From the NCBI GenBank assembly GCA_004557505.1, contig SFGZ01000009.1:121745-185744 (forward strand): DNA of 64,000 nt. Direction: 5' to 3'. The notes under the pieces are model-generated. The model saw nothing but the letters and a program-made list of their open reading frames with translations. It made no database searches and had not been told where the DNA came from. Position numbers and translations under genes: made by a program. The DNA is from Coriobacteriaceae bacterium (GTDB taxonomy: Bacteria; Actinomycetota; Coriobacteriia; Coriobacteriales; Atopobiaceae). Positions 17,550 to 26,432 of the stretch are shown piece by piece. The first letter of the stretch is position 1; each line of letters starts with the position of its first letter.

Positions 17550-18925
17550 ATGCATGCGATGAGCGTTGATGACTCCTACCACGTGGAGCGCGTGCTCGCA
17601 CGTGGGCGGGGCGGCATAACCGAGCTCGTCACCCTAGGTGGGACCGGCCCCTTCGTGCGCAAGCGCATCCCCGTCTCGCGCGCCCGGCGAGGCGTCTGGG
17701 CGACGCTGCCCGAGATAGACTGCGCGCGGCTCCCCCACATCGAGGCGACGACCAGCTTGGCACCTGGGGCTTTGCCGCCCCGGAGCAATATGGCTTTGCA
17801 AAGACCGACGTCCGCTCGGACGTGTATGCCCTGGGACGTCTCTTGGGCTATCTCCTCACGAGCGTCCATCCCGAGGACAAGGAGGGCTACAAGCGGGCGC
17901 TTGCCTCCTCGGATATGCCTCCCAACCTGTATGCGGCCATTCTCAGGGCAACGGAGTTCGAGCCGAGCGCGCGCTACCAGAGTGCCGCCGATCTGGCACG
18001 TGCGCTTCGCGAGGGGCCGGGCGAGAGGGACTCGGCGGACGCCTCCTCCAGCCCCGCGCCCCGCGAGTCCGCAGGGAATGTCTGGCATGCGTCAGCTCGT
18101 GCTCGCATGATCGCCCTCGTCTGCGCCATCGCTGCCATTGCCGTGGTGGCGGCGCTTCTCGCCACCCAGCACCTCATCCCAGCCCCAACCGATGGCGGCA
18201 CCGCCTCGGATGCCATCTCGGGCGACGCCTCCTCGGGTGCCGCTTCGGGCGGCGCTTCGGGCGGCGCCTCCTCGCACGACACCGCCTCGCACGAGAGCAC
18301 GGACTCCCCCTCCGCACGGCAAGACACGTCCGGTGCCCAGGCCGACACGGACGTCCTCTCCGTTGGCGAGTCTCACTGGTCGGCGAGCAACTCCCTGGTG
18401 TACGCAGAGTACTCGCTTACCAACAACTCGGATCGCACGGTCACGCTTCCCAGCGCAACCGTCACCGGCTATGCGGATAACGGCAGCATCCTCTTCTCGC
18501 GCGAGGAAACCCTCTCCATCCTTGCCTCCGGTGAAACGACATATCAAAGCACCATCTTTGACAGCTCGACGAGGCCCGCGCGCGTCGAGTTCACGCCCAT
18601 CAGCCCTTCCGCCGACACCATGAGCAGTGACACGCCACCCCTGCTCTCAACCGCTAACGTCTCCGCTAGGACCAGTAACTCTGGCGTCATCTCCGTATCA
18701 GGCACCGTGTCGCTTGAGAGGGATGGTTCGCCACCCTATTATCTGGGTGACGACTACGGCATCCACGTTACCGCCATCCTGCGCGATGCCTCCGGAGGTA
18801 TCGTGGGCGGAGGCGTTAACTTTCTGTACTCCCATCCCGAAGAGGGCTCAAGCATGCCGTTTGAGGTTCGGATATTCGAGCGGACTGACTATGCCACCTG
18901 CGAGGCGTACGCAACAGTCGGGTAG
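17550..18925 (+). pseudogene. Decayed Ser/Thr protein kinase, catalytic core deleted and frameshifted
   Basis: The N-terminal frame encodes a kinase N-lobe (YHVERVLARGRGGITELVTL, then VRKRIPV with the candidate ATP-binding Lys). It then jumps from LPHIEATTSL straight to the segment GTWGFAAPEQYG, which in a normal kinase lies just after the activation loop: the HRD catalytic loop and DFG motif are missing. At the joint (about 17757) the frame also shifts by one base, TTGGCACC where TTGGGCACC would restore it. The second frame continues through the C-lobe (SDVYALGRLLGYLL), a membrane segment (~18105-18175), an Ala/Ser/Gly-rich linker and an extracellular beta domain, ending in a stop at 18923. 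It cannot be an active kinase. Confidence 0.85.
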
Positions 18926-18927
18926 GC

Positions 18928-19743
18928 GGGACCAGCCCTTCGTCTGAGGCCACACAAAGCAACGAGAGCGCCTCGCCGGAACCACCCAGTGCTGCGTCGG
19001 CAGAACAGGTAACCATCAAAACGTCACCCGACAAGTACACGTGGTACATCAAGAATTACGTAGGGATGAACGCCGCCTTGGTTGGCTACTCCTCTCTCGA
19101 TGGGTTTCGGCGCGACAGATATGGAGCCGGCACCTTGCGCCTTGTGTTCGTTTCTCCCGATGGGACCTTCGTCGATCCCGGGGATGAGGAGGATCTGAAG
19201 AACTATTACGTCGTCGCGCAGAGCCACGCTCCAAACACAGAGATCAAGTACCTGTTCCCAACAGACATCAAGGGCAAAGAGTACGACAACATCGTCTACT
19301 GGCAAAGCATTGACGAGCTCGTTCTCTCCGTCAACAAGGTTGGCGACACGTCCGACACAACCGTCGGAATGACCAAGATCCAGCCAGCCCCAGACAAGTA
19401 TTCATTTTACGTGCGCGACTACGTCGGAAGAAACCTCGCGGAGTGCGGATACGTATCCATGGCACACAAGCTCACCGATGCATACGGCACCTCTTACCTC
19501 TATTTTGACATCACCGCTGATGATGGCTCGTACATCGAGCTTCCGGATTCGTCCAGCGACGATGCCTCCGAGGCAAGCAAGGGCGCGCTGTCCCAATACG
19601 TCGTGACCGCACAAAGCGTCGCGCCCAACACGCCCGTTTCGCTTACCTATCCCACAGACATCAACGGCAAGGAGTACGAGAATCTCGTTGATACCAAGAG
19701 CTTGGATTCCATTGCGCTCACCGTCACGAATATCGCGGAGTAG
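18928..19743 (+). pseudogene. 3' fragment of the kinase gene: two PASTA-like repeats
   Basis: Directly after the stop of the previous piece, another frame is open without its own start or Shine-Dalgarno. It begins with a Ser/Pro-rich linker (TSPSSEATQSNESASPEPP) and encodes two ~110-residue repeats: SPDKYTWYIKNYVGMN to LVLSVNKVG and APDKYSFYVRDYVGRN to LTVTNIAE. Both share the pieces YVVAQS/YVVTAQS, APNT and GKEYxN. PASTA-like outer domains of this type normally form the C-terminus of bacterial Ser/Thr kinases, so this was probably one gene with the upstream part, split by a second frameshift near 18920. A later ATG at 19066 has no ribosome-binding site. Confidence 0.7.
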
Positions 19744-19790
19744 GACAGTCCGCTCATCATCAGCCCGCGCCAACACGCAGCACACAAAGC

Positions 19791-19830
19791 GCCGCCCGCA
19801 GAGTCCTACTGACATGCGGGCGGCAATTCT
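19791..19830 (+). terminator. Intrinsic terminator after the kinase remnant
   Basis: GCCGCCCGCA (19791-19800) pairs with TGCGGGCGGC (19815-19824), followed by AATTCTT. A TATAAT box at 19859-19864, about 40 nt before the next start codon, could be the -10 of the following PTS gene, but no good -35 is visible. Confidence 0.7.
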
Positions 19831-19904
19831 TAGGCAATTCTTATATAGACACATTTCGTATAATATGTTCATTATTCATCTAAACAAGGAGAATGTGAGC
19901 ATTA

Positions 19905-21064
19905 ATGAGCGAAGTCGACCAGCACGCGACGCCCTCTCCAGCAGCACCGGCCCGTGGGCAAATCCACCGCACGTGCAAGGCGGCGCTGGACTACCTCTCC
20001 GGTGCCATGGTCAAGATGATTCCCATCCTTCTCGTCTGCGGCATGCTCAAGACCGCTCAGACGTTGATCGGCCCCTCTATGCTGGGCCTTGTCGGCAAGG
20101 CGGACGATCTCTACGCGCTTCTCGCATGGTCTACGACGCGGGATTCTACTTCATGCCCATCTACCTGGGCTATTCTTGCGCCGAGAAGCTCGGCGGCACG
20201 CCTGTGCTGGGATCTCTGCTCGGCGGCATCATGATGGTTCCGGCTTTTGCCCAGCTTGTGGGCGACAACGCGACGTTTAGCGTGTACGGCATCCCCTGCA
20301 CGCCCGTCGACTACAGCCGCACGGTGCTTCCCATCGTGATGTCCGCCGCGCTTCTGGCGGTGCTGGAGGTACGCCTGCGCAAGGCGCTTCCCAAGGTCCT
20401 TGCCCCCATGTTCGCACCGCTGCTGGCAATGGCCATCACGCTGCCCGCCGCCCTCTGCGCGTTGGGGCCGCTGGGCTCCTGGTGCGGAAACGCCTTGGGT
20501 TCGACACTTTTCTCCCTGGGCGACCGGGGTGGGCTGGTCACGGTGCTGGGCGTGGGAATCATTGCCGCAAGCTGGGAGTTTCTCGTCATTGCCGGCATGC
20601 GCTCGCTTCTGCTCGCCCTTGGCCTTGCCAACATGCTTGCCGTGGGGACGGACTCGTTTGTGCTAGTGGGAGCCGGCGTCGCCATCTGGGCGGCGTTTGG
20701 CATGGCACTCGGGGGCTTCCTGCGGCTGCGCGGCACGACGGAGGGTGGCGAGGCCCTGGGCTACTTTGTCTCGGGCATTGTGGGAGGCGTCACCGAGCCC
20801 GCGCTCTACGGCCTGGGCCTTCGCTACCGCAGGCCACTTGCCGGTCTTGCCGTGGGCGGGTTTGTCGGCGGAATCTGGGCGGGCGCCACGCACGTGACGG
20901 CCTACGTCATGGGCTCGTCGAGCTTTCTCTCGATTCTGGGCTACGTGGGCGGCGGCGCGCTCAACACGGTGAACGCAGGCGTCTCCGACCTGCTCGCAAT
21001 GGGCATTGCGGCCGCAGTGACCTACGTCACCTGGGGCGCTTGCAACAGTGAGGTTCGCGGTTAG
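19905..21064 (+). pseudogene. Frameshifted PTS sugar IIC component
   Basis: Reads as a glucose/beta-glucoside-superfamily IIC membrane domain of about 386 residues. The first frame gives MSEVDQHATPS to DDLYALLA, then a one-base loss near 20126 (CTTCTCGC then ATGGTC) moves the reading frame, which continues MVYDAGFYFMPIYLGYS to the end at 21064. The conserved TEPALYGLGLRYRRPL loop is intact. There is no IIB or IIA domain, so even when whole it depended on other EII parts. AAGGAG lies 13 nt before the ATG, a rather long spacing. A sequencing error could produce the same picture; if so it would be an ordinary orphan IIC. Confidence 0.82.
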
Positions 21065-21123
21065 GCCGCCGTAAGAAATGCACCGGCAGCCCGCGCCGCG
21101 CCTCTCCCGGTGCCTCTCTCGCA

Positions 21124-21213
21124 GCGAATTACGCACGGTGGGGCTGCGTCGTGATCTGACCTTGCGCAAACCTGGGCTTTTGCCAACGCCACCCTTAGCC
21201 GTGCGTAATTCGC
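21124..21213. repeat. 15-bp perfect inverted repeat
   Basis: GCGAATTACGCACGG (21124-21138) and CCGTGCGTAATTCGC (21199-21213) are perfect complements 60 nt apart, in a stretch with no gene. Confidence 0.8.
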
Positions 21214-21321
21214 GCACCAACGAGGCGGGCAGGGGGACACGAGGCGCACCCTCGGCAGGCAAACGCCTCAACGGTGGTCGCCTTTCCGGTACAGCATCAC
21301 ATCTTAGTCCCGCGTGAGCCA

Positions 21322-21362
21322 CCCTTCGATGCACGCGATTCTCCCCCACGTGCATCGAAGGG
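21322..21362. repeat. 14-bp perfect hairpin
   Basis: CCCTTCGATGCACG (21322-21335) pairs perfectly with CGTGCATCGAAGGG (21349-21362) around a 13-nt loop. The arm shares CATCGAAGGGCA-type sequence with the neighbouring GTGTAACG repeats. Confidence 0.8.
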
Positions 21363-21393
21363 CACCGCGTTACACAAAATATGCGGCGCGCCG

Positions 21394-21593
21394 CATCGAG
21401 CTGCCCTCCGTTACACGCCATTTCAGAGGGTCATCAAGTAGCCTTATCCACATATTGTGATTTAATCACGGTAATAGACAACATGTTGTGCCTTGGAATG
21501 CCTCACTACTTAGGGGTCACCCAAAACCATGTGTAAAGAGAGGCAGTTCGGCGTACATAGCTCGATTATTGTGTAACGAAGGGCAGTTCGATG
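21394..21593. repeat. GTGTAACG repeat family, inverted copies around an AT-rich core
   Basis: A 23-nt copy at 21394-21416 (ending CCGTTACAC) and its near-complement at 21571-21593 (GTGTAACGAAGGGCAG...) match at 21 of 23 positions by eye. A weaker copy in the same direction as the second starts at 21531 (GTGTAAAGAGAGGCAG). Between them lie GTGAT-TTA-ATCAC (21457-21469) and the perfect palindrome ACAACATGTTGT (21478-21489). I see no gene in 21065-21755. Confidence 0.7.
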
Positions 21594-21755
21594 CAGGCAA
21601 GGGCCAAACGAACGCGCCGCCGCCCATGAAAACTCGCCCGCGGCCTCACGCGGCACTTAAGTCGCCGGGCCGCCACTCGCTGCGGCACCATGCACAAGCG
21701 CAGACGCCGAGCAGGCCCGGCAGGGCGCATGGGTGACCAAAGCCGCGGCGCCTCC

Positions 21756-22100
21756 TCACCCGCGCAGGGCCCCCACGAACGTCACGAAGCCGGGAAGCAG
21801 GACCATCGCCGCTGCGGCACCGCCGTCGAGCTGGCCGGACATCCCGTAGAAGAGAAGCGAGAGCGCAAAGATCGCAACCACGGCAGCGAGCCCGTTCCAG
21901 GTGCCAGGCCTAAGCCGCACGTCGGCACCAAAAAGGAGGCGCAGGACAAAGACGGGCAGTCCCACCATAAGCCCGATTCCCGCAGCGCAGGCGATGCCGC
22001 GGGCAAACGTCCCCAGCTGCTCGGCCACCTGAAAGACGACCGCCATGGCGATGAACGCCACAAGCGCCAACCCTGCCAGCCCAAGCAACCTATCCTCCAT
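21756..22100 (-). CDS. Small integral membrane protein, unknown function
   Basis: A 114-residue protein that is mostly hydrophobic: about four predicted membrane segments separated by short loops (LFGADVRLRPGTWNG between segments 2 and 3). GGGAGG precedes the ATG at 22100. It diverges from the single-pass membrane protein at 22215. I do not recognise a family. Base composition and Shine-Dalgarno make it a likely real gene. Confidence 0.65.
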   Translation of the reverse strand: MEDRLLGLAGLALVAFIAMAVVFQVAEQLGTFARGIACAAGIGLMVGLPVFVLRLLFGADVRLRPGTWNGLAAVVAIFALSLLFYGMSGQLDGGAAAAMVLLPGFVTFVGALRG

Positions 22101-22214
22101 GGGACGCCTCCCTCAATGACACTCTATCCCAAGAAGAGCAGAGCGGGCCCACAATCGAGCGACATGTTCCTGCTAGCATCGTCTGGAGTCACGCAACGAA
22201 GCAGAGGGGGCGCA

Positions 22215-23090
22215 ATGACGGGCGGGCATGACGACAGACACCGCGCGGGCAGGATAGCCAAGACCGTGCTCGCCGTCATCGGCGGCATCACCGTGACGCT
22301 CGTGCTGTTCGTGGCGGTGCTGGTGTACAACCTCGGCTATGCCGTGCGCACCGTTGACACATCGACCTCTCCAGACGGCATGTTCACACTCGAGCTACAG
22401 GCCGTTGGCGAGCCCGCGTTCTTCTCCTCGGCGGACGCGCGTCTCATCCTCAGGCTTGGCCGCTATGAGGTCTCGCGCGTTGACACGAGCATCGCAGATG
22501 ACGGCATGCAGGTACGTCCCGCCAGCTGGCAGGTGAGCTGGAATGACACGGGTGCCAAGGTGCGCCTCAGGGGGTCCGAGCAGAGCGACGAGCTTGTGGC
22601 CATGGGGTTTGACGGAAGCGTCTCGAGGGGCCGCGCCGCTCAGGACGAGACCTTGGGCGAGCTGCCAAATGCCGAGGTCGGCGAGCCGTCCGCACCCCTC
22701 GGGGACGACGTCACGTCCTCCGAGGTAGCGCAGCGGGAGGCCGAGAGGGTCGACGCCGGTTACAAGGCCGTCTACGATGCGGCGCTCAAGCCGCAGGGCT
22801 ATGGCTACCAGGTGACCTACAACGCGGGGGGAGACGAGCAGGTCATCCTCTCGAAGGACAGCGAGAAGGTCATCCTGCTCATCTATGATCGCGAGTCGGC
22901 AAACGGCGCATGCGCGCTCTACGCCCTGGAGAGCTGCCCCGTCGAGGACTACGGCAGCTGGTCGATTGATGACGCCACGCTGCTTGACGAGTACGCCTAC
23001 GTGCATGAGACGGGCGAGGTCATCGCGTCAGGCAAGACCTCGTGGTCGGACGTCGGCACGCAGTCCTTCCGCAACGCCACGGGAGAGTAG
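22215..23090 (+). CDS. Single-pass membrane protein, DUF5412-like
   Basis: A 291-residue protein with one N-terminal membrane segment (residues ~17-42) and an outer beta-rich domain (~45-145: TSPDGMFTLELQAVGEPAFF and the LRGSEQSDELVAMGFDG turn) that resembles the DUF5412 type of surface domain. The second half (~170-291) is an acidic alpha/beta region (YKAVYDAALKPQGYGYQVTY). Function unknown. The ATG at 22215 follows AGAGGGGG; the upstream open frame is antisense shadow of the neighbouring gene. A cruciform terminator follows. Confidence 0.65.
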   Translation: MTGGHDDRHRAGRIAKTVLAVIGGITVTLVLFVAVLVYNLGYAVRTVDTSTSPDGMFTLELQAVGEPAFFSSADARLILRLGRYEVSRVDTSIADDGMQVRPASWQVSWNDTGAKVRLRGSEQSDELVAMGFDGSVSRGRAAQDETLGELPNAEVGEPSAPLGDDVTSSEVAQREAERVDAGYKAVYDAALKPQGYGYQVTYNAGGDEQVILSKDSEKVILLIYDRESANGACALYALESCPVEDYGSWSIDDATLLDEYAYVHETGEVIASGKTSWSDVGTQSFRNATGE

Positions 23091-23122
23091 CGAGTCCCCA
23101 GCGGACCGCCTCGGCAAAGGGA

Positions 23123-23164
23123 CCCGCGCCTGTGAGGCCACCGGGCGTGGCCCGCAGGCGCGGG
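23123..23164. terminator. Bidirectional terminator hairpin
   Basis: Outer stem CCCGCGCCTG (23123-23132) with CAGGCGCGGG (23155-23164), inner stem GGCCAC with GTGGCC, between convergent genes. Confidence 0.7.
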
Positions 23165-23189
23165 ACCATATGGCGCGAGGCCAATGCGA

Positions 23190-23999
23190 CTAGCCCTTCG
23201 CTGCCTTGATGAACGCCTGGGCGCGACCCGCATCCACATTGTTCCAGAGAATGCCGTCACGCTTGATGCTGGTACCAACGATGACGCCGTCCGCATGGGG
23301 AAGGAGCCTGCCGATGTTGTCGACCCTCCCGCCGCTGCCGATGATGACGGGAACCTCCGGGAAGCGCTCCTTCAGATGGGCGATGTGGGAGTCCTCCGGC
23401 GGAAGCCCGGCGTGGGCTCCGCCAAAGAGAGCCCCTGCGATGGGCAGGTTGGCAACGCCCGCCTCGAGCATCTCCTCGCTCGAACGCGCGTCGAGGCACG
23501 TCCCCGCATGGGCCTCGAAGTACGTATACACCCTGACGTCATCGGCACCGATGCGACGCTGGTACCGGAATATCTCACCGGGATTGAACTTCTGGGACCC
23601 AAACAGGCCCTCGTAGGATCCGCTTACGTAGGTCCTCACGAACCTGGCGCCAACCGCCTTGGCAACGGCAAGCGTCGCGATGGGGTCTATCAGCACTCCG
23701 CATCCGAAGGGCACATGGATCTCCGCAGCGACCTCCGTCGCGATTCGCACGTAGCTCGCCACCGTCTCGGGGCCAACGGGAGTGAGGTAGGGCCTGTCCC
23801 CCTCGTTCGCAAACACGAGCGCGTCAAAGCCTGCGTCCTGCAGGATGCGCGCATCCCGCTTCAGGTGCCTGACCTGCTCCTTGAGAGTCATGCCGTCATC
23901 GGCGTAGGGGGTGCCGGGCAGCGCCTGCATGTGCAGGCACCCAATGACCGGCCTAGGTACCCCAAACGTCTCAAGGTGCTTCTCCATCAGTGAGGACAT
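23190..23999 (-). CDS. BtpA/SgcQ-family protein
   Basis: A 269-residue TIM-barrel protein of the BtpA family, which includes a cyanobacterial photosystem I biogenesis factor and E. coli SgcQ of a sugar PTS cluster. Visible family pieces: PVIGCLHMQALPGTP at the N-terminus, ANEGDRPYLTPVGPETVASY, the GFGCGVLIDP-like strand, and GSGGRVDNIGRLLPHADGVIVG phosphate-binding region followed by GTSIKRDG. The C-terminal part suggests a phosphosugar or nucleotide ligand. AAGGAG precedes the ATG. It follows the fused PTS IIC-IID gene by 45 nt and probably acts on the imported sugar phosphate; the reaction is unknown. Confidence 0.85.
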   Translation of the reverse strand: MSSLMEKHLETFGVPRPVIGCLHMQALPGTPYADDGMTLKEQVRHLKRDARILQDAGFDALVFANEGDRPYLTPVGPETVASYVRIATEVAAEIHVPFGCGVLIDPIATLAVAKAVGARFVRTYVSGSYEGLFGSQKFNPGEIFRYQRRIGADDVRVYTYFEAHAGTCLDARSSEEMLEAGVANLPIAGALFGGAHAGLPPEDSHIAHLKERFPEVPVIIGSGGRVDNIGRLLPHADGVIVGTSIKRDGILWNNVDAGRAQAFIKAAKG

Positions 24000-24044
24000 G
24001 CGTTACTCCTTCTTTGGTAATCGATACCTCCCGTAAGCGTCGTG

Positions 24045-25667
24045 CTACGAGAGGATCCCGAGCGGCGAGAGGATGATGGCGATCACGAACATCGCGATGA
24101 TGACGGTCGTGGGCTTAACTCCCCTCTTGATGAAGTGGTAGGTGGTCAAAAACGAGATGAGCGGCAGAAGCCTGGGAAGGATAGTGTCGAGGATCGACTG
24201 GACCTCGATAGTCCCCGTGGCCAGCTGAAGGGTGATCGGACAGGCGATGGGGATCACGGTGGCGACCAGACACCCAAGCACCATCATGCCCATGGCGCCA
24301 AGACCCTCGGTGAGCTGCTTGACAAGCCCCCCGGCCAGCAGCTTGGTTACGGCGTTCTTGCCAAAGCGATACCCGGCGTTGTAGCAGAAGTAGCCCACGC
24401 CAAGCGCGTAGGCGCTAAAGAGCACGATGAGCAGGACGGGGCCGAGGGCGCTCCCCTGGGACGCAAGGCCGATGGCGATCGAGAGGAGAACCACCCTGAC
24501 GAGGCTCTGGGTCACGGAGTCACCGATGCCTGCCATGGGACCCATAAGCGCGGTCTTGAGGTTGTTCTCGATGTCGTCATCGATGTCGGCGCCGTTCGCG
24601 CGCTGCTCCTCCATCGCGGCGGTGATGCCCGGAATGATGGATCCCCAGGTGTTCTCGGTGTTGAAATAAGCGAGATGGCGCTTGAGCCCGGCCGCGATTG
24701 CCTCGCGATCATCGCCGTAGAGCTCTTCAAGGACAGGTGCCATGCAGTGGCAGAAGCCCAGGCCCATCATGCGCTCGTAGTTGTAGCAGATCTGCCCCCA
24801 GCTCTGCCAGATGAGCCAGGACTTGCGAAGGGCCCTCTTGCTCAGGTGCCTCTGCCCAGAGGCCGCCTCACCAGCGATGTCAGCCGCCGCCTCAGGGCCA
24901 AAGGAGAAGCCCTCAAGGACGCCCGCCCCCTCCCTGGAGGTGTAGACGAGGTGCAGCACGCCTACCGCTGCACCAATGATGGCGATGGGCATGGTGCCAA
25001 GCTGGAGGTAGGCAGCGAGGGCAAAGCCGATTGCAAAGAACGGGAGAAGGGATGCCTTGAAGAGCACGCTCATGAGCATGGCCAACCCAAGGGCGGGGAT
25101 CAGGTGACCGGCAAGGGAGAGGATCGAGGTCACCTGCGCTGGAATCACCTGCATGAGCGACTCGAGGGCGGAGGAGCCAAACAGCACGCACAGGAACGAG
25201 GGGATCGCATACGTGATGAACGGGAAGATCTGCGAGGCAAAGAGGTTCATGGCGACCACGCCACGGGCGTTGCCCTGCTCGGCGTACTTGTCTGCCCTAT
25301 GCACCCAGACCGAGTTGAGCGACATCTTGACGTTGAAGCTCAGCAGGCCGAGCAGGCCGAGCGGCACCGCTATGGTGAGCCCCACCGAGGGGTCTGCGCC
25401 GGCGAGCATCGTCATTGCCACGCCGAGATAGCCCGCGAGCGCATAGTCGCTCGGCAGGGACCCGCCGATGGCGACCATGCCTATGTAGGCCATCATCACA
25501 TTGGATCCAACCGCCAACCCGTAGGCCAGGTTGCCGAGAAGCAGGCCGTTAACCAGGCCTGCGACGAGGGGCGCTCCAAAGTACACGGACCACCGCAGCC
25601 ACATTGGGCAGGCTGTCGCGGCATACCATGTGCAGAGCGCGATGACGAGCGCTTGCAATGCCAACAT
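24045..25667 (-). CDS. Mannose-family PTS permease, fused IIC-IID
   Basis: A 540-residue membrane protein joining two subunits that are normally separate. Residues ~1-250 form a IIC (ManY-type) domain with about six to seven membrane helices; residues ~275-540 form a IID (ManZ-type) domain with the hallmark WGQICYNYERMMGLGFCHCM, then the ALMGPMAGIGDSV loop. The joint is a short charged linker (AAADIAGEAASGQRHLSKRALRKS). IIB lies directly upstream. The IIA part is absent from the window. The sugar is not readable, though the BtpA neighbour resembles the E. coli sgc arrangement. No stop or frame change lies at the fusion point. Confidence 0.9.
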   Translation of the reverse strand: MLALQALVIALCTWYAATACPMWLRWSVYFGAPLVAGLVNGLLLGNLAYGLAVGSNVMMAYIGMVAIGGSLPSDYALAGYLGVAMTMLAGADPSVGLTIAVPLGLLGLLSFNVKMSLNSVWVHRADKYAEQGNARGVVAMNLFASQIFPFITYAIPSFLCVLFGSSALESLMQVIPAQVTSILSLAGHLIPALGLAMLMSVLFKASLLPFFAIGFALAAYLQLGTMPIAIIGAAVGVLHLVYTSREGAGVLEGFSFGPEAAADIAGEAASGQRHLSKRALRKSWLIWQSWGQICYNYERMMGLGFCHCMAPVLEELYGDDREAIAAGLKRHLAYFNTENTWGSIIPGITAAMEEQRANGADIDDDIENNLKTALMGPMAGIGDSVTQSLVRVVLLSIAIGLASQGSALGPVLLIVLFSAYALGVGYFCYNAGYRFGKNAVTKLLAGGLVKQLTEGLGAMGMMVLGCLVATVIPIACPITLQLATGTIEVQSILDTILPRLLPLISFLTTYHFIKRGVKPTTVIIAMFVIAIILSPLGILS

Positions 25668-25700
25668 GCTGTCACACTCCTAAGTCGTTGCCACATCCGC

Positions 25701-26183
25701 CTAGAGGACGTCTTCGATCGGAACTTTGGGATCGGTGTAGAGCATCTGCAGGAAGACGTTCACCCCCAGCTCCTGCAGCTCGCGAATCTGCGTCCGCTCC
25801 TCCTCAGAGAGGAAGATGTTCTTGGCCACTTGAACGCGCCCGGGCACGGAGCCGAGGTTTCCGAGGTTGAGCTCGGCCATCTCAGAGGGGCCGCCCTTGA
25901 GCTCGCGCGCAGTCTCGAGGGCGGCGAGGATCTTCTTGAAGAGCAGCATGGTGCGGGCGGGATCTTCGTCTTCCTTCACCGCCGCTGCCGCATCCCTGGC
26001 CGAAAGGATGTCGATCTGCATGCCGGCGGGTGCCGACATCGAGAGCACGGCCTTCAGGAAGTCATCCTTGGCGATCTGGTCATCCACGACAACGATGCGT
26101 GTGAGCCGCAGCCTCTTCGACCAGGATGCCATGACCTGCCCGTGTATCAAGCGCTCGTCAACCCTCGTGGCAGCAACGTTCAT
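25701..26183 (-). CDS. Mannose-family PTS IIB component
   Basis: A 160-residue cytoplasmic phosphocarrier. The phosphorylated His is in DERLIHGQVMASW near residue 15, followed by the IVVVDDQIAKDDF strand and the C-terminal ELNLGNLGSVPGR segment typical of the family. The ATG at 26183 has GGGAGG upstream; a longer open frame upstream lacks a ribosome-binding site. It is the first gene of IIB, IIC-IID, btpA (33-nt gap to the next gene) and diverges from an RpiR regulator. It passes phosphate from a IIA partner encoded elsewhere to the sugar. Confidence 0.92.
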   Translation of the reverse strand: MNVAATRVDERLIHGQVMASWSKRLRLTRIVVVDDQIAKDDFLKAVLSMSAPAGMQIDILSARDAAAAVKEDEDPARTMLLFKKILAALETARELKGGPSEMAELNLGNLGSVPGRVQVAKNIFLSEEERTQIRELQELGVNVFLQMLYTDPKVPIEDVL

Positions 26184-26395
26184 AATGCCTCCCGTCAGAC
26201 TCCGTCGCCCTATGGGCATCACCGGATCGTCGCCTCTTGTGCATGGCTCATTCTATATTGATAGAAACATCCATTCGATACTGCATGAATGATTTACCAC
26301 AAACGGTAGAACTGCCCCGGTAAACGTGATGATTGTGAGGTAACTTCCTATACTGAATATCCGCGTTACCTAACGCCCAAGAATTGATCTACTAT

Positions 26396-26416
26396 TTGAA
26401 TGAATAGTTCATTCAA
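26396..26416. promoter_or_regulatory. Perfect palindrome, candidate operator of the RpiR regulator
   Basis: TTGAATGAA-TAG-TTCATTCAA is a perfect 9-bp inverted repeat 16 nt before the regulator start codon. A second small one, TTCTAT-ATTG-ATAGAA, lies at 26251-26266 near the PTS side. The whole 26184-26432 gap is AT-rich and holds no gene. Confidence 0.65.
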
Positions 26417-26432
26417 TATTCTGGAGTATGCC

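Noticed and set aside
17487..18110. Complete 207-residue protein in the first kinase frame
   Set aside because: After residue ~90 it becomes Arg/Ser/Pro-rich out-of-frame sequence; only the first part is kinase-like.
19066..19743. Independent gene starting at ATG 19066
   Set aside because: No Shine-Dalgarno, and the same frame is open and protein-like upstream of this ATG (linker and the start of the first repeat), so it is better read as a fragment of the broken kinase gene.
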